Source: Albugo candida
Lineage: Eukaryota; Oomycota; Peronosporomycetes; Albuginales; Albuginaceae
Direction: 5' to 3'
DNA: 64,000 nucleotides
Assembly (NCBI GenBank): GCA_905220665.1
Contig: CAJNAR010000167.1
Span: 244,094 to 308,093 of the forward strand
Under the pieces are notes generated by a model, which worked only from the letters and a program-made list of their open reading frames with translations, searched no databases and was not told the DNA's origin. Shown piece after piece: positions 45,450 to 60,400 of the stretch; position 1 is the stretch's first letter, and each line of letters opens with the position of its first letter. Made by a program: the position numbers and the translations under genes.

Positions 45450-48400
45450 ATAGAGTTTCCATCAAATACTTAGGTGATGTGCACCATGTAAGAAAAGAAA
45501 AAGGCCATCACATCACACATTAGCTCAGACATAACACTACACGACTACATCGTCAGAGATATTTTCCTCACTTTCCAGCCACATATCTCTGATAGATCCG
45601 ATCATTTTGACCAATTCACAGCCTTTCTTGTGCATCATTTTCTTGTTTTTTTCAAGTGGACCTGGATTGCGGACTTGAGGTAAAAATAAAAGATTATCGA
45701 CGTACAATGATTTATCTCTATCCATTTGTAGTAAGAAGACTCAAAAAAACCGAATACCCGGTTTACCAGGGTATCGAAGTCTTGCAACTTTCGAGTTGCT
45801 GTTAGTTCTGTAGACTCGTTGTAGATCAATCATAACAAATTTTATAATACCACACATAGAGAATGTAGATTGCTCTGAAGTATCTTCCAGTAAGTCTGTG
45901 CAATATATTTACATGAGCTGAACGAGTTGATTCTGCTGTCTTCTGAAACGGTGTTGCAGGTTGGTTACCCATGACGGCACTTGCTTTTCTATCTGTGTGG
46001 CAAAAGTTTTCATTAATGTGAAATAGGTTTATAAAGCAGTCATGTCACGAGTAAATGTGAAATATTGTTTTCCAGCATCGTAAACTAACTAAAACTATCT
46101 TGAACTAACTGAAGCTATCTTGCAGAGCATGGTTTGATTGTACGACAAGGGTTCGAAGCAGACAAGAAACCCTCGCCCTTTTCTCCCAACCCGTGAAGGC
46201 TATGTGACTTGTCTTTAATATGTATTGAAATGTTTGTCTCTCTGCTGGTCTAGGACGTGATGACTGAGGCAATGGAAGATGGTTTGTTGCTTGTTTACTC
46301 ATGGTAGCTAAATTGTGGCACTCGTTATCGTTTTGTGAATGTCAGTATCATACAACATGCTTCCGTTTTGATGTGATACATATATTTCGTCAGTTGTTAC
46401 TCATCATCAGCCAGTTAAAAGGAAGGAATCTGTTTAAAGTATAGATTCGTTCTGTTCTGTACAAGATCAGTAAGTAGTATCATTCGAACTTCCTGCAGGT
46501 GCTCGCTGAGGCGTACAAAATAGTCTGAATAGAGAATATCGAGCAGACTCTGACGTAATTCAATATCCTTTCGCAATGTGACTATGCTAAAGCATCAATA
46601 ATATATATGAACGAAAACGAATAGAGTTTCCATCAAATACTTAGGTGATGTGCACCATGTAAGAAAAGAAAAAGGCCATCACATCACACATTAGCTCAGA
46701 CATAACACTACACGACTACATCGTCAGAGATATTTTCCTCACTTTCCAGCCACATATCTCTGATAGATCCGATCATTTTGACCAATTCACAGCCTTTCTT
46801 GTGCATCATTTTCTTGTTTTTTTCAAGTGGACCTGGATTGCGGACTTGAGGTAAAAATAAAAGATTATCGACGTACAATGATTTATCTCTATCCATTTGT
46901 AGTAAGAAGACTCAAAAAAACCGAATACCCGGTTTACCAGGGTATCGAAGTCTTGCAACTTTCGAGTTGCTGTTAGTTCTGTAGACTCGTTGTAGATCAA
47001 TCATAACAAATTTTATAATACCACACATAGAGAATGTAGATTGCTCTGAAGTATCTTCCAGCAAGTCTGTGCAATATATTTACATGAGCTGAACGAGTTG
47101 ATTCTGCTGTCTTCTGAAACGGTGTTGCAGGTTGGTTACCCATGACGGCACTTGCTTTTCTATCTGTGTGGCAAAAGTTTTCATTAATGTGAAATAGGTT
47201 TATAAAGCAGTCATGTCACGAGTAAATGTGAAATATTGTTTTCCAGCATCGTAAACAAACTAAAACTATCTTGAACTAACTGAAGCTATCTTGCAGAGCA
47301 TGGTTTGATTGTACGACAAGGGTTCGAAGCAGACAAGAAACCCTCGCCCTTTTCTCCCAACCCGTGAAGGCTATGTGACTTGTCCTTAATATGTATTGAA
47401 ATGTTTGTCTCTCTGCTGGTCTAGGACGTGATGACTGAGGCAATGGAAGATGGTTTGTTGCTTGTTTACTCATGGTAGCTAAATTGTGGCACTCGTTATC
47501 GTTTTGTGAATGTCAGTATCATACAACATGCTTCCGTTTTGATGTGATACATATATTTCGTCAGTTGTTACTCATCATCAGCCAGTTAAAAGGAAGGAAT
47601 CTGTTTAAAGTATAGATTCGTTCTGTTCTGTACAAGATCAGTAAGTAGTATCATTCGAACTTCCTGCAGGTGCTCGCTGAGGCGTACAAAATAGTCTGAA
47701 TAGAGAATATCGAGCAGACTCTGACGTAATTCAATATCCTTTCGCAATGTGACTATGCTAAAGCATCAATAATATATATGAACGAAAACGAATAGAGGTT
47801 CCATCGTATACTTAGGTGATGTGCACCATGTAAGAAAAGAAAAAGGCCATCACATCACACATTAGCTCAGACATAACACTACACGACTACATCGTCAGAG
47901 ATATTTTCCTCACTTTCCAGCCACATATCTCTGATAGATCCGATCATTTTGACCAATTCACAGCCTTTCTTGTGCATCATTTTCTTGTTTTTTTCAAGTG
48001 GACCTGGATTGCGGACTTGAGGTAAAAATAAAAGATTATCGACGTACAATGATTTATCTCTATCCATTTGTAGTAAGAAGACTCAAAAAAACCGAATACC
48101 CGGTTTACCAGGGTATCGAAGTCTTGCAACTTTCGAGTTGCTGTTAGTTCTGTAGACTCGTTGTAGATCAATCATAACAAATTTTATAATACCACACATA
48201 GAGAATGTAGATTGCTCTGAAGTATCTTCCAGTAAGTCTGTGCAATATATTTACATGAGCTGAACGAGTTGATTCTGCTGTCTTCTGAAACGGTGTTGCA
48301 GGTTGGTTACCCATGACGGCACTTGCTTTTCTATCCGTGTGGCAAAAGTTTTCATTAATGTGAAATAGGTTTATAAAGCAGTCATGTCACGAGTAAATGT

Positions 48401-51400
48401 GAAATATTGTTTTCCAGCATCGTAAACTAACTAAAACTATCTTGAACTAACTGAAGCTATCTTGCAGAGCATGGTTTGATTGTACGACAAGGGTTCGCAG
48501 CAGACAAGAAACCCTCGCCCTTTTCTCCCAACCCGTGAAGGCTATGTGACTTGTCCTTAATATGTATTGAAATGTTTGTCTCTCTGCTGGTCTAGGACGT
48601 GATGACTGAGGCAATGGAAGATGGTTTGTTGCTTGTTTACTCATGGTAGCTAAATTGTGGCACTCGTTATCGTTTTGTGAATGTCAGTATCATACAACAT
48701 GCTTCCGTTTTGGTGTGATACATATATTTCTTCAGTTGTTACTCATCATCAGCCAGTTAAAAGGAAGGAATCTGTTTAAAGTATAGATTCGTTCTGTTCT
48801 GTACAAGATCAGTAAGTAGTATCATTCGAACTTCCTGCAGGTGCTCGCTGAGGCGTACAAAATAGTCTGAATAGAGAATATCGAGCAGACTCTGACGTAA
48901 TTCAATATCCTTTCGCAATGTGACTATGCTAAAGCATCAATAATATATATGAACGAAAACGAATAGAGGTTCCATCGTATACTTAGGTGATGTGCACCAT
49001 GTAAGAAAAGAAAAAGGCCATCACATCACACATTAGCTCAGACATAACACTACACGACTACATCGTCAGAGATATTTTCCTCACTTTCCAGCCACATATC
49101 TCTGATAGATCCGATCATTTTGACCAATTCACAGCCTTTCTTGTGCATCATTTTCTTGTTTTTTTCAAGTGGACCTGGATTGCGGACTTGAGGTAAAAAT
49201 AAAAGATTATCGACGTACAATGATTTATCTCTATCCATTTGTAGTAAGAAGACTCAAAAAAACCGAATACCCGGTTTACCAGGGTATCGAAGTCTTGCAA
49301 CTTTCGAGTTGCTGTTAGTTCTGTAGACTCGTTGTAGATCAATCATAACAAATTTTATAATACCACACATAGAGAATGTAGATTGCTCTGAAGTATCTTC
49401 CAGTAAGTCTGTGCAATATATTTACATGAGCTGAACGAGTTGATTCTGCTGTCTTCTGAAACGGTGTTGCAGGTTGGTTACCCATGACGGCACTTGCTTT
49501 TCTATCCGTGTGGCAAAAGTTTTCATTAATGTGAAATAGGTTTATAAAGCAGTCATGTCACGAGTAAATGTGAAATATTGTTTTCCAGCATCGTAAACTA
49601 ACTAAAACTATCTTGAACTAACTGAAGCTATCTTGCAGAGCATGGTTTGATTGTACGACAAGGGTTCGCAGCAGACAAGAAACCCTCGCCCTTTTCTCCC
49701 AACCCGTGAAGGCTATGTGACTTGTCCTTAATATGTATTGAAATGTTTGTCTCTCTGCTGGTCTAGGACGTGATGACTGAGGCAATGGAAGATGGTTTGT
49801 TGCTTGTTTACTCATGGTAGCTAAATTGTGGCACTCGTTATCGTTTTGTGAATGTCAGTATCATACAACATGCTTCCGTTTTGGTGTGATACATATATTT
49901 CTTCAGTTGTTACTCATCATCAGCCAGTTAAAAGGAAGGAATCTGTTTAAAGTATAGATTCGTTCTGTTCTGTACAAGATCAGTAAGTAGTATCATTCGA
50001 ACTTCCTGCAGGTGCTCGCTGAGGCGTACAAAATAGTCTGAATAGAGAATATCGAGCAGACTCTGACGTAATTCAATATCCTTTCGCAATGTGACTATGC
50101 TAAAGCATCAATAATATATATGAACGAAAACGAATAGAGTTTCCATCAAATACTTAGGTGATGTGCACCATGTAAGAAAAGAAAAAGGCCATCACATCAC
50201 ACATTAGCTCAGACATAACACTACACGACTACATCGTCAGAGATATTTTCCTCACTTTCCAGCCACATATCTCTGATAGATCCGATCATTTTGACCAATT
50301 CACAGCCTTTCTTGTGCATCATTTTCTTGTTTTTTTCAAGTGGACCTGGATTGCGGACTTGAGGTAAAAATAAAAGATTATCGACGTACAATGATTTATC
50401 TCTATCCATTTGTAGTAAGAAGACTCAAAAAAACCGAATACCCGGTTTACCAGGGTATCGAAGTCTTGCAACTTTCGAGTTGCTGTTAGTTCTGTAGACT
50501 CGTTGTAGATCAATCATAACAAATTTTATAATACCACACATAGAGAATGTAGATTGCTCTGAAGTATCTTCCAGTAAGTCTGTGCAATATATTTACATGA
50601 GCTGAACGAGTTGATTCTGCTGTCTTCTGAAACGGTGTTGCAGGTTGGTTACCCATGACGGCACTTGCTTTTCTATCCGTGTGGCAAAAGTTTTCATTAA
50701 TGTGAAATAGGTTTATAAAGCAGTCATGTCACGAGTAAATGTGAAATATTGTTTTCCAGCATCGTAAACTAACTAAAACTATCTTGAACTAACTGAAGCT
50801 ATCTTGCAGAGCATGGTTTGATTGTACGACAAGGGTTCGAAGCAGACAAGAAACCCTCGCCCTTTTCTCCCAACCCGTGAAGGCTATGTGACTTGTCCTT
50901 AATATGTATTGAAATGTTTGTCTCTCTGCTGGTCTAGGACGTGATGACTGAGGCAATGGAAGATGGTTTGTTGCTTGTTTACTCATGGTAGCTAAATTGT
51001 GGCACTCGTTATCGTTTTGTGAATGTCAGTATCATACAACATGCTTCCGTTTTGATGTGATACATATATTTCGTCAGTTGTTACTCATCATCAGCCAGTT
51101 AAAAGGAAGGAATCTGTTTAAAGTATAGATTCGTTCTGTTCTGTACAAGATCAGTAAGTAGTATCATTCGAACTTCCTGCAGGTGCTCGCTGAGGCGTAC
51201 AAAATAGTCTGAATAGAGAATATCGAGCAGACTCTGACGTAATTCAATATCCTTTCGCAATGTGACTATGCTAAAGCATCAATAATATATATGAACGAAA
51301 ACGAATAGAGGTTCCATCGTATACTTAGGTGATGTGCACCATGTAAGAAAAGAAAAAGGCCATCACATCACACATTAGCTCAGACATAACACTACACGAC

Positions 51401-54400
51401 TACATCGTCAGAGATATTTTCCTCACTTTCCAGCCACATATCTCTGATAGATCCGATCATTTTGACCAATTCACAGCCTTTCTTGTGCATCATTTTCTTG
51501 TTTTTTTCAAGTGGACCTGGATTGCGGACTTGAGGTAAAAATAAAAGATTATCGACGTACAATGATTTATCTCTATCCATTTGTAGTAAGAAGACTCAAA
51601 AAAACCGAATACCCGGTTTACCAGGGTATCGAAGTCTTGCAACTTTCGAGTTGCTGTTAGTTCTGTAGACTCGTTGTAGATCAATCATAACAAATTTTAT
51701 AATACCACACATAGAGAATGTAGATTGCTCTGAAGTATCTTCCAGTAAGTCTGTGCAATATATTTACATGAGCTGAACGAGTTGATTCTGCTGTCTTCTG
51801 AAACGGTGTTGCAGGTTGGTTACCCATGACGGCACTTGCTTTTCTATCTGTGTGGCAAAAGTTTTCATTAATGTGAAATAGGTTTATAAAGCAGTCATGT
51901 CACGAGTAAATGTGAAATATTGTTTTCCAGCATCGTAAACTAACTAAAACTATCTTGAACTAACTGAAGCTATCTTGCAGAGCATGGTTTGATTGTACGA
52001 CAAGGGTTCGAAGCAGACAAGAAACCCTCGCCCTTTTCTCCCAACCCGTGAAGGCTATGTGACTTGTCCTTAATATGTATTGAAATGTTTGTCTCTCTGC
52101 TGGTCTAGGACGTGATGACTGAGGCAATGGAAGATGGTTTGTTGCTTGTTTACTCATGGTAGCTAAATTGTGGCACTCGTTATCGTTTTGTGAATGTCAG
52201 TATCATACAACATGCTTCCGTTTTGATGTGATACATATATTTCGTCAGTTGTTACTCATCATCAGCCAGTTAAAAGGAAGGAATCTGTTTAAAGTATAGA
52301 TTCGTTCTGTTCTGTACAAGATCAGTAAGTAGTATCATTCGAACTTCCTGCAGGTGCTCGCTGAGGCGTACAAAATAGTCTGAATAGAGAATATCGAGCA
52401 GACTCTGACGTAATTCAATATCCTTTCGCAATGTGACTATGCTAAAGCATCAATAATATATATGAACGAAAACGAATAGAGGTTCCATCGTATACTTAGG
52501 TGATGTGCACCATGTAAGAAAAGAAAAAGGCCATCACATCACACATTAGCTCAGACATAACACTACACGACTACATCGTCAGAGATATTTTCCTCACTTT
52601 CCAGCCACATATCTCTGATAGATCCGATCATTTTGACCAATTCACAGCCTTTCTTGTGCATCATTTTCTTGTTTTTTTCAAGTGGACCTGGATTGCGGAC
52701 TTGAGGTAAAAATAAAAGATTATCGACGTACAATGATTTATCTCTATCCATTTGTAGTAAGAAGACTCAAAAAAACCGAATACCCGGTTTACCAGGGTAT
52801 CGAAGTCTTGCAACTTTCGAGTTGCTGTTAGTTCTGTAGACTCGTTGTAGATCAATCATAACAAATTTTATAATACCACACATAGAGAATGTAGATTGCT
52901 CTGAAGTATCTTCCAGTAAGTCTGTGCAATATATTTACATGAGCTGAACGAGTTGATTCTGCTGTCTTCTGAAACGGTGTTGCAGGTTGGTTACCCATGA
53001 CGGCACTTGCTTTTCTATCCGTGTGGCAAAAGTTTTCATTAATGTGAAATAGGTTTATAAAGCAGTCATGTCACGAGTAAATGTGAAATATTGTTTTCCA
53101 GCATCGTAAACTAACTAAAACTATCTTGAACTAACTGAAGCTATCTTGCAGAGCATGGTTTGATTGTACGACAAGGGTTCGCAGCAGACAAGAAACCCTC
53201 GCCCTTTTCTCCCAACCCGTGAAGGCTATGTGACTTGTCCTTAATATGTATTGAAATGTTTGTCTCTCTGCTGGTCTAGGACGTGATGACTGAGGCAATG
53301 GAAGATGGTTTGTTGCTTGTTTACTCATGGTAGCTAAATTGTGGCACTCGTTATCGTTTTGTGAATGTCAGTATCATACAACATGCTTCCGTTTTGGTGT
53401 GATACATATATTTCTTCAGTTGTTACTCATCATCAGCCAGTTAAAAGGAAGGAATCTGTTTAAAGTATAGATTCGTTCTGTTCTGTACAAGATCAGTAAG
53501 TAGTATCATTCGAACTTCCTGCAGGTGCTCGCTGAGGCGTACAAAATAGTCTGAATAGAGAATATCGAGCAGACTCTGACGTAATTCAATATCCTTTCGC
53601 AATGTGACTATGCTAAAGCATCAATAATATATATGAACGAAAACGAATAGAGTTTCCATCAAATACTTAGGTGATGTGCACCATGTAAGAAAAGAAAAAG
53701 GCCATCACATCACACATTAGCTCAGACATAACACTACACGACTACATCGTCAGAGATATTTTCCTCACTTTCCAGCCACATATCTCTGATAGATCCGATC
53801 ATTTTGACCAATTCACAGCCTTTCTTGTGCATCATTTTCTTGTTTTTTTCAAGTGGACCTGGATTGCGGACTTGAGGTAAAAATAAAAGATTATCGACGT
53901 ACAATGATTTATCTCTATCCATTTGTAGTAAGAAGACTCAAAAAAACCGAATACCCGGTTTACCAGGGTATCGAAGTCTTGCAACTTTCGAGTTGCTGTT
54001 AGTTCTGTAGACTCGTTGTAGATCAATCATAACAAATTTTATAATACCACACATAGAGAATGTAGATTGCTCTGAAGTATCTTCCAGTAAGTCTGTGCAA
54101 TATATTTACATGAGCTGAACGAGTTGATTCTGCTGTCTTCTGAAACGGTGTTGCAGGTTGGTTACCCATGACGGCACTTGCTTTTCTATCCGTGTGGCAA
54201 AAGTTTTCATTAATGTGAAATAGGTTTATAAAGCAGTCATGTCACGAGTAAATGTGAAATATTGTTTTCCAGCATCGTAAACTAACTAAAACTATCTTGA
54301 ACTAACTGAAGCTATCTTGCAGAGCATGGTTTGATTGTACGACAAGGGTTCGAAGCAGACAAGAAACCCTCGCCCTTTTCTCCCAACCCGTGAAGGCTAT

Positions 54401-57400
54401 GTGACTTGTCCTTAATATGTATTGAAATGTTTGTCTCTCTGCTGGTCTAGGACGTGATGACTGAGGCAATGGAAGATGGTTTGTTGCTTGTTTACTCATG
54501 GTAGCTAAATTGTGGCACTCGTTATCGTTTTGTGAATGTCAGTATCATACAACATGCTTCCGTTTTGATGTGATACATATATTTCGTCAGTTGTTACTCA
54601 TCATCAGCCAGTTAAAAGGAAGGAATCTGTTTAAAGTATAGATTCGTTCTGTTCTGTACAAGATCAGTAAGTAGTATCATTCGAACTTCCTGCAGGTGCT
54701 CGCTGAGGCGTACAAAATAGTCTGAATAGAGAATATCGAGCAGACTCTGACGTAATTCAATATCCTTTCGCAATGTGACTATGCTAAAGCATCAATAATA
54801 TATATGAACGAAAACGAATAGAGGTTCCATCGTATACTTAGGTGATGTGCACCATGTAAGAAAAGAAAAAGGCCATCACATCACACATTAGCTCAGACAT
54901 AACACTACACGACTACATCGTCAGAGATATTTTCCTCACTTTCCAGCCACATATCTCTGATAGATCCGATCATTTTGACCAATTCACAGCCTTTCTTGTG
55001 CATCATTTTCTTGTTTTTTTCAAGTGGACCTGGATTGCGGACTTGAGGTAAAAATAAAAGATTATCGACGTACAATGATTTATCTCTATCCATTTGTAGT
55101 AAGAAGACTCAAAAAAACCGAATACCCGGTTTACCAGGGTATCGAAGTCTTGCAACTTTCGAGTTGCTGTTAGTTCTGTAGACTCGTTGTAGATCAATCA
55201 TAACAAATTTTATAATACCACACATAGAGAATGTAGATTGCTCTGAAGTATCTTCCAGTAAGTCTGTGCAATATATTTACATGAGCTGAACGAGTTGATT
55301 CTGCTGTCTTCTGAAACGGTGTTGCAGGTTGGTTACCCATGACGGCACTTGCTTTTCTATCCGTGTGGCAAAAGTTTTCATTAATGTGAAATAGGTTTAT
55401 AAAGCAGTCATGTCACGAGTAAATGTGAAATATTGTTTTCCAGCATCGTAAACTAACTAAAACTATCTTGAACTAACTGAAGCTATCTTGCAGAGCATGG
55501 TTTGATTGTACGACAAGGGTTCGCAGCAGACAAGAAACCCTCGCCCTTTTCTCCCAACCCGTGAAGGCTATGTGACTTGTCCTTAATATGTATTGAAATG
55601 TTTGTCTCTCTGCTGGTCTAGGACGTGATGACTGAGGCAATGGAAGATGGTTTGTTGCTTGTTTACTCATGGTAGCTAAATTGTGGCACTCGTTATCGTT
55701 TTGTGAATGTCAGTATCATACAACATGCTTCCGTTTTGGTGTGATACATATATTTCTTCAGTTGTTACTCATCATCAGCCAGTTAAAAGGAAGGAATCTG
55801 TTTAAAGTATAGATTCGTTCTGTTCTGTACAAGATCAGTAAGTAGTATCATTCGAACTTCCTGCAGGTGCTCGCTGAGGCGTACAAAATAGTCTGAATAG
55901 AGAATATCGAGCAGACTCTGACGTAATTCAATATCCTTTCGCAATGTGACTATGCTAAAGCATCAATAATATATATGAACGAAAACGAATAGAGTTTCCA
56001 TCAAATACTTAGGTGATGTGCACCATGTAAGAAAAGAAAAAGGCCATCACATCACACATTAGCTCAGACATAACACTACACGACTACATCGTCAGAGATA
56101 TTTTCCTCACTTTCCAGCCACATATCTCTGATAGATCCGATCATTTTGACCAATTCACAGCCTTTCTTGTGCATCATTTTCTTGTTTTTTTCAAGTGGAC
56201 CTGGATTGCGGACTTGAGGTAAAAATAAAAGATTATCGACGTACAATGATTTATCTCTATCCATTTGTAGTAAGAAGACTCAAAAAAACCGAATACCCGG
56301 TTTACCAGGGTATCGAAGTCTTGCAACTTTCGAGTTGCTGTTAGTTCTGTAGACTCGTTGTAGATCAATCATAACAAATTTTATAATACCACACATAGAG
56401 AATGTAGATTGCTCTGAAGTATCTTCCAGTAAGTCTGTGCAATATATTTACATGAGCTGAACGAGTTGATTCTGCTGTCTTCTGAAACGGTGTTGCAGGT
56501 TGGTTACCCATGACGGCACTTGCTTTTCTATCCGTGTGGCAAAAGTTTTCATTAATGTGAAATAGGTTTATAAAGCAGTCATGTCACGAGTAAATGTGAA
56601 ATATTGTTTTCCAGCATCGTAAACTAACTAAAACTATCTTGAACTAACTGAAGCTATCTTGCAGAGCATGGTTTGATTGTACGACAAGGGTTCGAAGCAG
56701 ACAAGAAACCCTCGCCCTTTTCTCCCAACCCGTGAAGGCTATGTGACTTGTCCTTAATATGTATTGAAATGTTTGTCTCTCTGCTGGTCTAGGACGTGAT
56801 GACTGAGGCAATGGAAGATGGTTTGTTGCTTGTTTACTCATGGTAGCTAAATTGTGGCACTCGTTATCGTTTTGTGAATGTCAGTATCATACAACATGCT
56901 TCCGTTTTGATGTGATACATATATTTCGTCAGTTGTTACTCATCATCAGCCAGTTAAAAGGAAGGAATCTGTTTAAAGTATAGATTCGTTCTGTTCTGTA
57001 CAAGATCAGTAAGTAGTATCATTCGAACTTCCTGCAGGTGCTCGCTGAGGCGTACAAAATAGTCTGAATAGAGAATATCGAGCAGACTCTGACGTAATTC
57101 AATATCCTTTCGCAATGTGACTATGCTAAAGCATCAATAATATATATGAACGAAAACGAATAGAGGTTCCATCGTATACTTAGGTGATGTGCACCATGTA
57201 AGAAAAGAAAAAGGCCATCACATCACACATTAGCTCAGACATAACACTACACGACTACATCGTCAGAGATATTTTCCTCACTTTCCAGCCACATATCTCT
57301 GATAGATCCGATCATTTTGACCAATTCACAGCCTTTCTTGTGCATCATTTTCTTGTTTTTTTCAAGTGGACCTGGATTGCGGACTTGAGGTAAAAATAAA

Positions 57401-60400
57401 AGATTATCGACGTACAATGATTTATCTCTATCCATTTGTAGTAAGAAGACTCAAAAAAACCGAATACCCGGTTTACCAGGGTATCGAAGTCTTGCAACTT
57501 TCGAGTTGCTGTTAGTTCTGTAGACTCGTTGTAGATCAATCATAACAAATTTTATAATACCACACATAGAGAATGTAGATTGCTCTGAAGTATCTTCCAG
57601 TAAGTCTGTGCAATATATTTACATGAGCTGAACGAGTTGATTCTGCTGTCTTCTGAAACGGTGTTGCAGGTTGGTTACCCATGACGGCACTTGCTTTTCT
57701 ATCCGTGTGGCAAAAGTTTTCATTAATGTGAAATAGGTTTATAAAGCAGTCATGTCACGAGTAAATGTGAAATATTGTTTTCCAGCATCGTAAACTAACT
57801 AAAACTATCTTGAACTAACTGAAGCTATCTTGCAGAGCATGGTTTGATTGTACGACAAGGGTTCGCAGCAGACAAGAAACCCTCGCCCTTTTCTCCCAAC
57901 CCGTGAAGGCTATGTGACTTGTCCTTTAATATGTATTGAAATGTTTGTCTCTCTGCTGGTCTAGGACGTGATGACTGAGGCAATGGAAGATGGTTTGTTG
58001 CTTGTTTACTCATGGTAGCTAAATTGTGGCACTCGTTATCGTTTTGTGAATGTCAGTATCATACAACATGCTTCCGTTTTGGTGTGATACATATATTTCT
58101 TCAGTTGTTACTCATCATCAGCCAGTTAAAAGGAAGGAATCTGTTTAAAGTATAGATTCGTTCTGTTCTGTACAAGATCAGTAAGTAGTATCATTCGAAC
58201 TTCCTGCAGGTGCTCGCTGAGGCGTACAAAATAGTCTGAATAGAGAATATCGAGCAGACTCTGACGTAATTCAATATCCTTTCGCAATGTGACTATGCTA
58301 AAGCATCAATAATATATATGAACGAAAACGAATAGAGGTTCCATCGTATACTTAGGTGATGTGCACCATGTAAGAAAAGAAAAAGGCCATCACATCACAC
58401 ATTAGCTCAGACATAACACTACACGACTACATCGTCAGAGATATTTTCCTCACTTTCCAGCCACATATCTCTGATAGATCCGATCATTTTGACCAATTCA
58501 CAGCCTTTCTTGTGCATCATTTTCTTGTTTTTTTCAAGTGGACCTGGATTGCGGACTTGAGGTAAAAATAAAAGATTATCGACGTACAATGATTTATCTC
58601 TATCCATTTGTAGTAAGAAGACTCAAAAAAACCGAATACCCGGTTTACCAGGGTATCGAAGTCTTGCAACTTTCGAGTTGCTGTTAGTTCTGTAGACTCG
58701 TTGTAGATCAATCATAACAAATTTTATAATACCACACATAGAGAATGTAGATTGCTCTGAAGTATCTTCCAGTAAGTCTGTGCAATATATTTACATGAGC
58801 TGAACGAGTTGATTCTGCTGTCTTCTGAAACGGTGTTGCAGGTTGGTTACCCATGACGGCACTTGCTTTTCTATCCGTGTGGCAAAAGTTTTCATTAATG
58901 TGAAATAGGTTTATAAAGCAGTCATGTCACGAGTAAATGTGAAATATTGTTTTCCAGCATCGTAAACTAACTAAAACTATCTTGAACTAACTGAAGCTAT
59001 CTTGCAGAGCATGGTTTGATTGTACGACAAGGGTTCGCAGCAGACAAGAAACCCTCGCCCTTTTCTCCCAACCCGTGAAGGCTATGTGACTTGTCCTTAA
59101 TATGTATTGAAATGTTTGTCTCTCTGCTGGTCTAGGACGTGATGACTGAGGCAATGGAAGATGGTTTGTTGCTTGTTTACTCATGGTAGCTAAATTGTGG
59201 CACTCGTTATCGTTTTGTGAATGTCAGTATCATACAACATGCTTCCGTTTTGGTGTGATACATATATTTCTTCAGTTGTTACTCATCATCAGCCAGTTAA
59301 AAGGAAGGAATCTGTTTAAAGTATAGATTCGTTCTGTTCTGTACAAGATCAGTAAGTAGTATCATTCGAACTTCCTGCAGGTGCTCGCTGAGGCGTACAA
59401 AATAGTCTGAATAGAGAATATCGAGCAGACTCTGACGTAATTCAATATCCTTTCGCAATGTGACTATGCTAAAGCATCAATAATATATATGAACGAAAAC
59501 GAATAGAGTTTCCATCAAATACTTAGGTGATGTGCACCATGTAAGAAAAGAAAAAGGCCATCACATCACACATTAGCTCAGACATAACACTACACGACTA
59601 CATCGTCAGAGATATTTTCCTCACTTTCCAGCCACATATCTCTGATAGATCCGATCATTTTGACCAATTCACAGTCTTTCTTGTGCATCATTTTCTTGTT
59701 TTTTTCAAGTGGACCTGGATTGCGGACTTGAGGTAAAAATAAAAGATTATCGACGTACAATGATTTATCTCTATCCATTTGTAGTAAGAAGACTCAAAAA
59801 AACCGAATACCCGGTTTACCAGGGTATCGAAGTCTTGCAACTTTCGAGTTGCTGTTAGTTCTGTAGACTCGTTGTAGATCAATCATAACAAATTTTATAA
59901 TACCACACATAGAGAATGTAGATTGCTCTGAAGTATCTTCCAGTAAGTCTGTGCAATATATTTACATGAGCTGAACGAGTTGATTCTGCTGTCTTCTGAA
60001 ACGGTGTTGCAGGTTGGTTACCCATGACGGCACTTGCTTTTCTATCCGTGTGGCAAAAGTTTTCATTAATGTGAAATAGGTTTATAAAGCAGTCATGTCA
60101 CGAGTAAATGTGAAATATTGTTTTCCAGCATCGTAAACTAACTAAAACTATCTTGAACTAACTGAAGCTATCTTGCAGAGCATGGTTTGATTGTACGACA
60201 AGGGTTCGAAGCAGACAAGAAACCCTCGCCCTTTTCTCCCAACCCGTGAAGGCTATGTGACTTGTCCTTAATATGTATTGAAATGTTTGTCTCTCTGCTG
60301 GTCTAGGACGTGATGACTGAGGCAATGGAAGATGGTTTGTTGCTTGTTTACTCATGGTAGCTAAATTGTGGCACTCGTTATCGTTTTGTGAATGTCAGTA